From: Nonomuraea deserti | GTDB taxonomy: Bacteria; Actinomycetota; Actinomycetes; Streptosporangiales; Streptosporangiaceae | Assembly (NCBI RefSeq): GCF_004348685.1 | Contig: NZ_SMKO01000016.1 | Span: 1 to 64,000 of the forward strand | Reading direction: 5' to 3' | DNA length: 64,000 nt | In this document: positions 16,502-26,534 of the stretch, in pieces | Layout of the letters: every line of letters begins with the position of its first letter | How positions within the stretch are numbered: the stretch's first letter is position 1 | The notes under the pieces: model-generated | Told to the model about the DNA's origin: nothing | The model's input: only the letters and a program-made list of their open reading frames with translations | The model's database searches: none | Position numbers and translations under genes: made by a program

Positions 16502-16795
16502 GTGGGTAGCACCGCTCCAATCGCCGTTGAGCGTCCGTCATCGGACGTCCGACCCGATCTGCCTTGGGTGACCATCGTCTGGAACGACCCGGTCAACCTC
16601 ATGTCCTACGTGACCTATGTCTTCCAAACGGTCTTCGGCTATACCAGGGAGAAGGCCGAGAAACTCATGCTGGACGTCCACCACAAGGGCAAGGCCGTCG
16701 TGTCCAGTGGCACGCGTGAAGAGATGGAACGCGATGTGCAGATTCTCCACTCCTACGGCCTGTGGGCGACGGTCCAGCCGGATTCGGTCAAGTGA
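16502..16795 (+). CDS. clpS: ATP-dependent Clp protease adaptor ClpS
   Basis: 97 residues. The core W-x-x-x-x-W-N-D-P-V-N, the Y-V-T-Y-V-F helix and the V-H-x-x-G-K-A-V-V segment define ClpS. Delivers N-degron substrates to ClpA/ClpC. CAGACT at 16489-16494 may be a -10 that makes the message start at or next to GTG 16502. Followed after 10 bases by the DUF2017 gene. Confidence 0.95.
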   Translation: MGSTAPIAVERPSSDVRPDLPWVTIVWNDPVNLMSYVTYVFQTVFGYTREKAEKLMLDVHHKGKAVVSSGTREEMERDVQILHSYGLWATVQPDSVK

Positions 16796-16805
16796 GGCGG
16801 CACGG

Positions 16806-17330
16806 GTGAGTTCGGGGTTCAAGCCGGGCAAGAACGGCGGCGTCATCGCGGTCTTCGAGGCCGCGGAGGTCTCGCTGCTGCGCTCGCTCGTGTCGATGAT
16901 GCTCGGCATCGTCTCTCCGGGGCAGACGAGCGACGATCCGCTGGAGCGGGCGCTCGGGATCGGTGACACGGCGGTGCCGTCCGATCCGGTGCTGGCCAGG
17001 TTGTTCCCGTCGGCGTACGAGGACGAGAAGGACTCCGCCGAGTTCCGCCGCTACACCGAGGCGACGCTGCGCGACGGCAAGCGGGCCGACGCGCAGACCG
17101 TCTTCGACACCGCCGCGTCGGGTCACGCCGAGCTCACGGCCGAGCAGGCCCAGGCGTGGCTGCGCTCGCTCAACGACGTGCGCCTGACGCTCGGCATCAA
17201 GCTCGACGTGACCGAGGAGGTTCACGACGAGATCGCGATGATGTCGGAAGACGATCCCCGCTACCCGGCCTACGTCACCTACGACTGGCTGACCTACCTG
17301 CAGGACAGCCTGGTCCGGGCCCTCTGGTAA
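16806..17330 (+). CDS. DUF2017 domain-containing protein
   Basis: 174 residues from GTG 16806 (GAGGCGG upstream); longer upstream frames overlap clpS. Acidic, helical protein; the S-L-V-S-M-M-L segment and the Y-D-W-L-T-Y-L-Q-D-S-L C-terminus are conserved in actinobacterial homologues next to clpS. Function unknown; constant linkage to clpS suggests a role around Clp proteolysis (inference). Confidence 0.88.
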   Translation: MSSGFKPGKNGGVIAVFEAAEVSLLRSLVSMMLGIVSPGQTSDDPLERALGIGDTAVPSDPVLARLFPSAYEDEKDSAEFRRYTEATLRDGKRADAQTVFDTAASGHAELTAEQAQAWLRSLNDVRLTLGIKLDVTEEVHDEIAMMSEDDPRYPAYVTYDWLTYLQDSLVRALW

Positions 17331-17340
17331 CTTCCGGGGC

Positions 17341-17742
17341 ATGCTGTCGATCTCGCAGGAACTCGCGGACAAGATCGTCGCGCATGCCCGCGCCGATCAC
17401 CCCGACGAGGCGTGTGGCGTCATCGCGGGCCGGGGCGGCGTGCCCGAGCGGTTCATCCCGATGGAGAACGCCGAGCGTTCGCCGACCTTCTACCGCTTCG
17501 ACTCGATGGAGCAGTTCAGGGTCTGGAAGGAGATGGACGAGCGCGACGAGGAGCCCGTCGTGATCTACCACTCCCACACCGCCACCGAGGCCTACCCGTC
17601 GCGCACCGACGTGTCCTACGCCTCCGAGCCGAACGCCCACTACGTCCTGGTCTCCACCAAGGACGACACCGAGGTGGAGTTCCGCTCCTACCGCATCCTC
17701 GAAGGTGTCATCACCGAGGAAGAGGTAAGGTTCATCCCATGA
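17341..17742 (+). CDS. mec: M67 (JAMM) metalloprotease, Mec-like
   Basis: 133 residues. The JAMM zinc motif is H-S-H-T-A-T-E-A-Y-P-S-x-x-D, with an upstream glutamate in the P-D-E-A-C-G-V region. In M. tuberculosis, Mec (Rv1334) releases cysteine from the CysO-cysteine adduct. The presence of cysO and cysM directly downstream supports the same role here. The stop overlaps a 23-residue ORF. Confidence 0.93.
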   Translation: MLSISQELADKIVAHARADHPDEACGVIAGRGGVPERFIPMENAERSPTFYRFDSMEQFRVWKEMDERDEEPVVIYHSHTATEAYPSRTDVSYASEPNAHYVLVSTKDDTEVEFRSYRILEGVITEEEVRFIP

Positions 17743-17810
17743 TGGTCCGGCAGGTGCAGAGCTTCCTCTTCGCGCACACCCCGGCTGTCGTCGTCTACGA
17801 CTGTCCGTGA
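17739..17810 (+). CDS. Candidate leader peptide upstream of cysO
   Basis: 23 residues from ATG 17739 (a second ATG is at 17742). It overlaps the mec stop (ATGA), so ribosomes finishing mec can enter it. The C-terminus reads V-V-V-Y-D-C-P-stop: its only cysteine is the penultimate residue. A long hairpin begins 2 bases after the stop and cysO follows about 150 bases on. This is the layout of a translation-sensed attenuator; cysteine sensing is inference. It is too short for codon statistics to prove. Confidence 0.45.
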   Translation: MMVRQVQSFLFAHTPAVVVYDCP

Positions 17811-17812
17811 GC

Positions 17813-17872
17813 GATCCGCTGCGCGGGCTGCCGTCACGGCCCTGACGGGCACGGCGGTCCGGCGAGCGGATC
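17813..17872 (+). promoter_or_regulatory. Long hairpin between mec leader ORF and cysO
   Basis: GATCCGCT (17813-17820) pairs perfectly with AGCGGATC (17865-17872). The arms extend inward to about 17832 and 17853 with an internal loop. The apical part contains an alternative stem CCGTCA/TGACGG (17831-17836 / 17843-17848). Mutually exclusive stems downstream of a short ORF fit attenuation or a site where cysO translation is tuned. Confidence 0.5.
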
Positions 17873-17957
17873 TCCTGGTGGAACTTCCCCGGAATCCGCA
17901 CCCTGCCGTCGGCGTTGCTGCCGATGGGACGACGACTGACTGAGGAGACTGACCGCG

Positions 17958-19179
<1,222 letters not shown>

Positions 19180-19214
19180 CCGCGAGGGCACGGCCAGGAG
19201 AACGAGGGCAGCAG

Positions 19215-19246
19215 GAGGGCGGCCGGTTCGCTGACCGGCCGCCCTC
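19215..19246. terminator. Bidirectional terminator
   Basis: A perfect 13-bp stem (19215-19227 / 19234-19246) with a 6-base loop lies between cysM and the convergent DUF3352 gene, 30-40 bases from each stop. No T-tract on either side. Confidence 0.8.
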
Positions 19247-19276
19247 GTCCCGCGTATGGCTACCTCGTCCGGGCGC

Positions 19277-21100
19277 CTAGTTGAACAGCACCCGCAGCGA
19301 GAACGTCGCCGAGCTGTCGGTGATCGACGTGCTCATGCCGACGGCCCTCAGCACCTGCGCGTTGGCCTTGTCGTCGCCCTGCATGGAGTTGAGGTACAGG
19401 TTCTCGATCTTGTCGAGGTCGACGAAGAGCGCCGCGTTGGCCTCGTCCGGGTCGGCGATCGCCGTCTGGAACGTCTCCGAGTCGCCCAGCGTGCCCGTCT
19501 CGGCCAGCTTCTTGGCGTAGTCGTCCGTCGTCGCCACGGTGAAGACGCCGTCGCCGGCGACCTTGGCGAGCTGCGGGGCGCCCTGCCCGCCGGCCGTCAT
19601 CGCCTGCTGGATCTTGTCGAGGATCGCCTGGGCCTTGGCCGGGTCGGTGGCGATGCGTACGCCGCCCTTGAACTGGTTGCTGTCCAGGCCCTCGCCGTCG
19701 ACCGCGAACGTGAAGTTCTTGCCGAAGAGCGTCGCGAGGTCGCCCGGCAGCTCCAGCCCGAAGCGGGTCTTGACCTGGGCGAGCATCTGCTGGACCTCGG
19801 TGGCGCCGGTGGCCGTGGCCTGCTTCTCGATGTTGGCCCAGTTCTTGGTGACGACCTGGTCGAGGCCGGAGACCGACAGGGCGCCGGCCGTGGTCGCCGG
19901 CAGGCTGCCCAGGTTGGCCGGGGGCAGCTCGCCCTCGGGCGCCATGCCCTTGGCGCCGCTGACGATGCCGGCGAGCTCGACGTAGGCGCTGTCGAAGCGG
20001 AGCGCGCCGGCGAACCTGGTGTCCTTGATCTGGTCGAGGGTCGCGGCCTGCTCGGCGGTCAGCTCCTTCTTGGCCGCCTGCGCGATGCCGCCGATGTGGG
20101 TCCAGAACGACAGCACGCCCTGCTCGCCGACGGTGGCCATGTCGTCGTCGAAGTCGGTGTTGTCGCCCAGGCTGCCTTCGGCCTGCGCGTACTTGTCGGC
20201 GAGTTCCTGCGTGGGCGTGAGGAGCGCGTAGTCCTCGCGGAAGGCGATGCCGTACTTGTCGCCCTCCATCAGCTTCGCGATGCCGGCCTTCGCCTGCTCC
20301 TCGTCCGTGATCTGGACGGCCACCGCGAAGTCGGGCTCCTCCTTGCCGGAGGGGACGGCGGCGAAGCCGATCCTGCTGCCCAGCCACGGGTCGACGTCCT
20401 TGGCGAAGTCGACCTTGGAGTCGTCGTCCTTGGTGATCGTGTCGAACAGCGCCTTGCGCGGGTCCTCGCCGGAGAAGGTGTCCTTGGTGACGGTGAACTT
20501 CCTGGCCAGCTGGAACAGCGCCACCTTCTGGTTGGCCGCCGGGTCGAGGTCGAGCCTGGCGTAGGCGATGCTGTTGGCCGGCAGCACCTCGTGCGGCTGG
20601 GTGCCGCCACCGCCGATGGCGCCCACGGCCCACACGGCGCCGCCGCCGAGCAGCACCACCGCGAGCGCGGCGGCGACGGCGATGATCCAACCCTTGGGGC
20701 CCTTCTTGGCCGGCTCGGCGGGGCCGAAGCCTTCGGGGCCCTGCTGCTGCCAGCCGCCCTGCGCGTGCTCGTTCTGCTGCTGCCAGCCCTGCTCCTGCTG
20801 CCACCCTTGCTGGGGCTGCTGCTGTTGCCAGCCGCCCTGCTGCCACTGCTGCTGAGGCTGCTGCGGTTGCTGCCCGTAGGAGGGCTGCTGTCCGTACGCC
20901 TGCTGCTGCTGCCATCCCTGCTGGGGCTGCTGCTGGCCATAGCCCCCCTGGGCCTGCTGGCCGTAAGGCTGCTGCGGCGGGTACGGCTCGCCCGACGACA
21001 TCGGCATCGTCGGGGGGTTCACCGGCTGCTGGCCCTGGTTCCAGTTGTATGCCGTGGTCCGGTCAGGATCTTGACCAGATGGGGGATTATTCACAGACAT
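19277..21100 (-). CDS. DUF3352 membrane protein with Gln-rich N-terminus
   Basis: 607 residues from ATG 21100. Residues 1 to about 130 are a low-complexity, prion-like domain rich in Q, G, P, Y and W (Q-Q-P-Q-Q-G-W type units). One transmembrane helix lies at about 138-160. The rest is the extracytoplasmic DUF3352 domain, starting at P-A-N-S-I-A-Y-A-R-L-D-L. Function unknown. The cytoplasmic tract could mediate clustering. It interrupts the conserved cysM-murI gene order. Confidence 0.88.
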   Translation of the reverse strand: MSVNNPPSGQDPDRTTAYNWNQGQQPVNPPTMPMSSGEPYPPQQPYGQQAQGGYGQQQPQQGWQQQQAYGQQPSYGQQPQQPQQQWQQGGWQQQQPQQGWQQEQGWQQQNEHAQGGWQQQGPEGFGPAEPAKKGPKGWIIAVAAALAVVLLGGGAVWAVGAIGGGGTQPHEVLPANSIAYARLDLDPAANQKVALFQLARKFTVTKDTFSGEDPRKALFDTITKDDDSKVDFAKDVDPWLGSRIGFAAVPSGKEEPDFAVAVQITDEEQAKAGIAKLMEGDKYGIAFREDYALLTPTQELADKYAQAEGSLGDNTDFDDDMATVGEQGVLSFWTHIGGIAQAAKKELTAEQAATLDQIKDTRFAGALRFDSAYVELAGIVSGAKGMAPEGELPPANLGSLPATTAGALSVSGLDQVVTKNWANIEKQATATGATEVQQMLAQVKTRFGLELPGDLATLFGKNFTFAVDGEGLDSNQFKGGVRIATDPAKAQAILDKIQQAMTAGGQGAPQLAKVAGDGVFTVATTDDYAKKLAETGTLGDSETFQTAIADPDEANAALFVDLDKIENLYLNSMQGDDKANAQVLRAVGMSTSITDSSATFSLRVLFN

Positions 21101-21255
21101 CACTCAACTCACAATGTGGACTTATGGCCACAGTGAAGGTAGCTGATGTTGGTAGACCGCCGCTTGCAATGCGCTGAAGTACGAGTTCACACCCGGTTCA
21201 GCCCATTTCGCACCGGTACGCCTCCCCGCCGCGCCGCTAGAGTGTGGAAGCACTA

Positions 21256-21266
21256 GAACTAAGTTC
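21256..21266. promoter_or_regulatory. 11-bp palindrome before the thioesterase gene
   Basis: GAACT-A-AGTTC is a perfect palindrome, flanked by a wider TGGAA/TTCCA pair (21245-21249 / 21264-21268), centred about 25 bases upstream of ATG 21285. It probably overlaps the promoter, so a repressor site is likely; the factor is unknown. Confidence 0.4.
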
Positions 21267-21284
21267 CATACGAGGTGGGTGCGG

Positions 21285-22076
21285 ATGACGAAGTTCGACG
21301 AGGCGACGCAGGCGATCAGGGTCGACGACAACACCTACGACGTGTGCCTCGACCCCGGATACGGGATCGGCGGCCCGCTCAACGGCGGCTACCTGCTGGC
21401 CGTGATCATGCGTGCGGCCGTGGAGGCCTCGCCGTTCGACCATCCCGTGACCACGAGCGCGCAGTTCCTGAAGGCGCCGGTCCCCGGCCCCGCCCAGGTC
21501 AGGATCGAGCCGCTCAGAGCGGGCCGGACGGCCGCGTTCGCCAGGGCCACGCTCGTGCAGGACGGCGTCGCGCAGATCGCGAGCTCGATCACGACGGCCA
21601 CCCTGCACGGGGCCGAGCCCGTCTACGCCGGCGAACCGGCCTGCTCCATGCCGGGCATCGACGACTGCGTCGCGCTCCCCGACCCCAAGCCCGAGTCGGG
21701 CATGATGCTGAACGCCCAGATGGAGGTGCTCTTCGACCCGCCCACGATCGGCTGGCTGAAGGGCGAGCCCAGCGGCAGGCCCGAGTCGCGGGCCTACTTC
21801 AGGATGGCCGAGCCGCAGGACCCCGACCCGTACGTGCTGGCCCTGGCCGTGGACGCGCTGCCGCCCGTGGTGTTCTCCGCGGGCGCGCGCGGCTGGGCGC
21901 CGACCGTGGACCTCACCCTGCACCTGCGCGCCCTGCCCGCGCCCGGCTGGCTCACCGTGCTCTGCGGGGGCCGGCTCGTCTCCGACGGCTGGTTCGACGA
22001 GGAGGCGGAGGTGCGCGACTCGACCGGCCGGCTCGTGGCCCAGTCGCGCCAGCTGGCCCGCGTCGGCAGAGGATGA
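21285..22076 (+). CDS. Thioesterase family protein (acyl-CoA hotdog type)
   Basis: 263 residues with two hotdog halves, as in TesB-like acyl-CoA thioesterases. The N-terminal half has G-G-P-L-N-G-G-Y-L-L-A and H-P-V-T-T-S-A-Q-F-L; the C-terminal half has the P-T-V-D-L-T-L-H-L-R strand and a D-G-W-F-D-E segment. Start ATG 21285 follows CGAGGTGGG. Predicted to hydrolyse acyl-CoA; the chain length is unknown. Confidence 0.85.
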   Translation: MTKFDEATQAIRVDDNTYDVCLDPGYGIGGPLNGGYLLAVIMRAAVEASPFDHPVTTSAQFLKAPVPGPAQVRIEPLRAGRTAAFARATLVQDGVAQIASSITTATLHGAEPVYAGEPACSMPGIDDCVALPDPKPESGMMLNAQMEVLFDPPTIGWLKGEPSGRPESRAYFRMAEPQDPDPYVLALAVDALPPVVFSAGARGWAPTVDLTLHLRALPAPGWLTVLCGGRLVSDGWFDEEAEVRDSTGRLVAQSRQLARVGRG

Positions 22077-22079
22077 ACG

Positions 22080-22106
22080 TGTGGTGGTGGCCAAGGCATC
22101 ACCACA
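22080..22106. terminator. Possible terminator hairpin
   Basis: TGTGGTG (22080-22086) pairs with CACCACA (22100-22106) over a 13-base loop, 4 bases after the thioesterase stop and about 95 bases before murI. No T-tract. Confidence 0.4.
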
Positions 22107-22199
22107 TCGGGCCCATGTTTCCCATCCGAGCGAGCGCGGCGGGCGACTGTGAGCATTCTTACGCAGTGTTGATGGGGCAGGTCGCCTACCCTCGAAGGC

Positions 22200-23141
22200 G
22201 TGCCGGACGCGAGTATTGGGATCTTCGACAGCGGAGTCGGCGGCCTGACGGTCGCCCGCGCGATCATCGACCAGCTGCCCTGCGAGTCGATCACGTACGT
22301 GGCCGACACGGCCCGCCAGCCGTACGGGCCGAAGAGCATCGCGGAGGTCCGCGCCTACGCCCTGGAGGTCATGGACCACCTCGTCGAGCACGACGTCAAG
22401 ATGCTCGTGATCGCGTGCAACAGCGCCAGCGCCGCCGTGCTGCGCGACGCCCGCGAGCGTTATGACGTACCGGTCGTCGAGGTGATCCAGCCGGCTGCCA
22501 GGAGGGCGGTGCGCGCCACCCGCACCGGCAGGGTCGGCGTGATCGCGACGCGGGCCACCATCGACTCGATGGCCTATCACGACGCCTTCACCGCGGCGCC
22601 CGACGTGCAGCTCACCGGCGTGGCCGCCCCACGCCTGGTGGAGTACGTCGAACGAGGGGAGACGATGAGCGACGAGCTCATCGAGGTCGTGCGCGACTAC
22701 CTGGAGCCCATCAGGGCCGCCGGGTGCGACACCCTCATTCTCGGCTGCACCCACTACCCGCTGCTCACCGGCGCGATCTCCTACGTCGCCGGCGACGGGG
22801 TGACGCTGGTCTCCAGCGCCGAGGAGACGGCCAAGGACGTCTACCGGATCCTGCACGACCGCGGCCTGGCGGCGGGAGGCGAGGCCACCCCCCGGCACCG
22901 CTTCCGCGCCACCGGCGACTCCCTGCTCTTCGCCCGGCTCGGGCAGCGCTTCCTGGGGCCGGAGATCGACGCGGTCGAAGTCGCACCTCTGGGGGGTATC
23001 ACCTCGAACGGCCACTCGGCCGCACCCGTTCCCGGACTTCGGAGCGGCGGGAGCGCAGCCGCCGGCGTGCCGGGGGAAGGCGCCGGGATCGAGGGGCCGA
23101 GCCGCGGCGCGGAGCGTCGTACTGGGAAGGAGCCCACATGA
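22200..23141 (+). CDS. murI: Glutamate racemase
   Basis: 313 residues from GTG 22200. Catalytic cysteines Cys73 (A-C-N-S-A-S) and Cys183 (G-C-T-H-Y-P-L-L); F-D-S-G-V-G-G-L at the N-terminus. Makes D-glutamate for peptidoglycan. The enzyme core ends near residue 265; the last about 48 residues are a Gly/Ala/Pro-rich tail not expected in this family. The stop overlaps the MBL gene (ATGA). Order matches Rv1338-Rv1339. Confidence 0.94.
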   Translation: MPDASIGIFDSGVGGLTVARAIIDQLPCESITYVADTARQPYGPKSIAEVRAYALEVMDHLVEHDVKMLVIACNSASAAVLRDARERYDVPVVEVIQPAARRAVRATRTGRVGVIATRATIDSMAYHDAFTAAPDVQLTGVAAPRLVEYVERGETMSDELIEVVRDYLEPIRAAGCDTLILGCTHYPLLTGAISYVAGDGVTLVSSAEETAKDVYRILHDRGLAAGGEATPRHRFRATGDSLLFARLGQRFLGPEIDAVEVAPLGGITSNGHSAAPVPGLRSGGSAAAGVPGEGAGIEGPSRGAERRTGKEPT

Positions 23142-23890
23142 AGGTGACCATCGTCGGCTGCTCGGGAAGCTACCCCGGCCCCGACAGCCCCGCGTCCTGC
23201 TACCTGATCGAGGCGGACGGGTTCAGGATGCTGCTCGACTTCGGCAGCGGCTCGCTCGGCGCGCTCCAGCGCCACATCGGCCTGTATGACGTGGACGCCA
23301 TCTGCCTGACCCATCTGCACGCCGACCACTGTCTCGACGTCTGCGGCTACCACGTGGTCCGCACGTACGGGCCGGCCGCGCCGTACCCGATCGTGCCGAT
23401 CTACGCGCCCGCGGACGCGCCGCGCCGGCTGGCGGCCGCGTACGGCATGCCGGACGAGCCCGGCCTGGAGACCGCCTTCGACTTCGTGCCGCTGGAGCCG
23501 GGCTCGTTCGAGATCGGGCCGTTCACCCTGACCGCCGGCCTGGTCAACCACCCGGTCGAGGCGTACGGCTTCCGGGTGACCGGCGGCGGCAGGTCCGTGG
23601 CCTACTCCGGCGACACCGGCGAGTCGAACGAGCTGGTGAAGCTGGCCGCGGGTGCCGACCTGCTGCTGTGCGAGGCGTCGTTCGTCGAGCGCCCAGGTCT
23701 GCCGCCCGGCCTGCACCTGACCGGCCGCCAGGCGGCCGAGCACGCCGCCAAGGCCGATGTCGGCCGGCTCGTGCTCACCCACCTCGTCCCGTGGAACGAC
23801 CAGGCGACCGTGCTGAGGGAGGCCTCGGAAGGCGGCTACGGCGGCCCGTTCGAGCTGGCCCGCAGCGGCGCCGTCTACGACCTGGCCTGA
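23138..23890 (+). CDS. MBL-fold metallo-hydrolase (Rv1339-like)
   Basis: 250 residues. Metal motif H-L-H-A-D-H (59-64) and an S-G-D-T-G segment near residue 150 supply the ligands of a dinuclear metallo-beta-lactamase fold. By position it corresponds to M. tuberculosis Rv1339, reported as an atypical cyclic-AMP phosphodiesterase. That activity is plausible here but not shown. GGAAGGAG precedes the start. Its 3' end overlaps the convergent MFS gene by 16 bases. Confidence 0.9.
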   Translation: MKVTIVGCSGSYPGPDSPASCYLIEADGFRMLLDFGSGSLGALQRHIGLYDVDAICLTHLHADHCLDVCGYHVVRTYGPAAPYPIVPIYAPADAPRRLAAAYGMPDEPGLETAFDFVPLEPGSFEIGPFTLTAGLVNHPVEAYGFRVTGGGRSVAYSGDTGESNELVKLAAGADLLLCEASFVERPGLPPGLHLTGRQAAEHAAKADVGRLVLTHLVPWNDQATVLREASEGGYGGPFELARSGAVYDLA

Positions 23891-25128
23891 ATCTCGCCGA
23901 AGTCGCGCATGCGCGGCAGCGGCGAGAACAGCAACGGCAGGAACGCCAGCAGCCTGCCCCCCATGAACACCCACAGGGCCTGCCGCACGCCGATCTGCTG
24001 GGCCACGAGGCCGCCGAGCAGCGCGCCCAGCGGCATCATGCCCCAGGTCATGAACCGCACCGACGCGTTGACCCGGCCGAGGACGTGCTCGGGGGTCACG
24101 GTCTGCCGGTAGGTGACCTGGCCGACGTTCAGCAGGACCGAGCTCCACGACAGGCCGATCGAGGTGATCGCGAAGAACACCGCCCGCCAGTCGGGCTGCG
24201 TCATCGGTAACAGCAGGCCGAAGGGCGAGCCGATGGTGACGGCCAGCCAGGTCATCCGCGCGGTGCCGTACTTCCTGGACAGCCAGCCGCCGCTGAGGCC
24301 GCCCAGCAGGCCGCCGATGCCGCCCGACATGAGCAGCACGCCGATGAGGCCGGGCGTGAGCATGACCACGTCGGCCAGGAACAACACCGACTGGCCGAGG
24401 ACCGCGCTCACGAAGAGGTTCATGGCCGCCGACGTGATCACGAACGTGCGCATCAGCTGGTCGTCCCAGACGTACGCGAGCCCCTCGCGGATGCCGCGCA
24501 TCAGCGGCGTGGGCTCGGTGGCCGCGGGCGGCTTGTCCGGCGCCTTGATCCGGCTCAGGAGGAGCACCGAGGCGAGCGCGCCGAGCGCGGTGGCGGCCAG
24601 CGTGCGCGACGCCCCCAGCACTTGCACGAGCGCGCCGCCGATGGCCGGGCCCGACAACGATCCGCTGGAGCGCACGACCTCCAGCTTGGAGTTGGCGTCG
24701 CTGAGCTGCCCGGTGCTGATCAGGTCAGGCAGGTACGTCCGGTCGGCCACGTCGTTGAAGACCTGAGCCGCGCCGACCAGCAGCGCCACCAGGAACATCA
24801 TCCCGATCGTCAGGATCCCCAGCTCGGCCGCGACAGGGATGCTGCCCAGCAGCAGGAACCTGGCCAGATCGGAGGCCATGAGCACGCGGCGCCTGCGCAT
24901 CCGGTCGACCCACACCCCCGCGGGCAGGCCGATCAGCAGGAACGCCGTTGTCTGCAACGCCGACAGCAGGCCGACCTCCGTGGGGCCGGCGTGTAATGCC
25001 AGCACAGCCACCAGCGGTAGCGCCACCCGCGAGATATTCGCGCCGAGTTCGTTGGCGACGTGAGAACCGAGGAACCGTAGGAAGTCAGGGTTTCGCAACA
25101 CCCCCGTTGTCATTGCGTAAGGATCCAT
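23875..25128 (-). CDS. MFS transporter (EntS/MFS_3 type)
   Basis: 417 residues from ATG 25128; ATG 25113 gives a protein starting [11 protein letters not shown] and is also possible. About 12 transmembrane segments; opening [10 protein letters not shown] and the V-D-R-M-R-R-R-R loop are typical of MFS_3 exporters. The substrate is unknown. A 15-bp palindrome covers the start codon. The gene is inserted between murI/MBL and rph, which adjoin in mycobacteria. Confidence 0.87.
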   Translation of the reverse strand: MDPYAMTTGVLRNPDFLRFLGSHVANELGANISRVALPLVAVLALHAGPTEVGLLSALQTTAFLLIGLPAGVWVDRMRRRRVLMASDLARFLLLGSIPVAAELGILTIGMMFLVALLVGAAQVFNDVADRTYLPDLISTGQLSDANSKLEVVRSSGSLSGPAIGGALVQVLGASRTLAATALGALASVLLLSRIKAPDKPPAATEPTPLMRGIREGLAYVWDDQLMRTFVITSAAMNLFVSAVLGQSVLFLADVVMLTPGLIGVLLMSGGIGGLLGGLSGGWLSRKYGTARMTWLAVTIGSPFGLLLPMTQPDWRAVFFAITSIGLSWSSVLLNVGQVTYRQTVTPEHVLGRVNASVRFMTWGMMPLGALLGGLVAQQIGVRQALWVFMGGRLLAFLPLLFSPLPRMRDFGEIQARS

Positions 25129-25141
25129 GTGTCGGACACAT
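25127..25141. promoter_or_regulatory. Perfect 15-bp palindrome at the MFS start
   Basis: ATGTGTC-G-GACACAT. It covers the MFS start codon at 25128 and lies 40 bases upstream of rph, so a bound protein could block MFS expression and possibly affect the divergent rph promoter (-10 TAGGGT, 25169-25174). Confidence 0.5.
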
Positions 25142-25181
25142 TTGGTCAAGAGCGTCGTGTCGCGGAGATAGGGTGATCTGC

Positions 25182-25897
<716 letters not shown>

Positions 25898-25901
<4 letters not shown>

Positions 25902-26488
25902 GGATCGTGCTGGCCACCCGCAACGCGGGCAAGATCGCGGAGCTGCGCCGCATCCTGGCCGGTTTCGAGGTCGTCGGGCTGGAGGCGTTCCCCGAGATCG
26001 GCGAGGTCGCCGAGACCGGCGTCACGTTCGAGGAAAATGCCCTGCTCAAGGCGCATGCCGTCGCCCAGGGCTCCGGGCTGCCCGCGGTCGCCGACGACTC
26101 GGGGCTCTGCGTCGACGTGCTCAACGGCATGCCGGGCGTCTTCTCCGCCCGCTGGTCGGGCCGGCACGGCGACGATCAGGCCAACCTCTCCCTGCTGCTG
26201 GCCCAGCTGTCCGACGTGCCCGCCGACCGGCTGACCGCCCACTTCGCCTGCGCCGCCGCGCTGGCGCTGCCGTCGGGGGAGTCGCGGGTGGTCGAGGGCG
26301 TCCTGCCGGGGCGGCTCGTCACCACGCCGCGCGGCGTCAACGGGTTCGGCTACGACCCGATCCTGGTGCCCGACGGCGACGACCGAACGACCGCCGAGAT
26401 GTCGCCCGACGAGAAGGACGCGATCAGCCACCGGGGGCGGGCCTTCCGCGCGCTGACCCCGATCGTGCGCGAGCTGCTCGGCTCGTAA
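25898..26488 (+). CDS. rdgB: RdgB/HAM1 non-canonical purine NTP pyrophosphatase
   Basis: 196 residues. [28 protein letters not shown] and the S-H-R-G-x-A C-terminal motif are all present. Hydrolyses dITP/XTP to monophosphates, keeping deaminated purines out of DNA and RNA. The rph-rdgB pairing is the same as Rv1340-Rv1341. Confidence 0.96.
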
Positions 26489-26534
26489 CCACCGTGTAAG
26501 AACCGCCGGGCACGGGGCGGCGTACCGTCGAGAC

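Noticed and set aside
19256..21136. 626-codon plus-strand frame opposite the DUF3352 gene
   Set aside because: Leucine/arginine strings mirroring the Gln-rich codons; no ribosome-binding site or domain.
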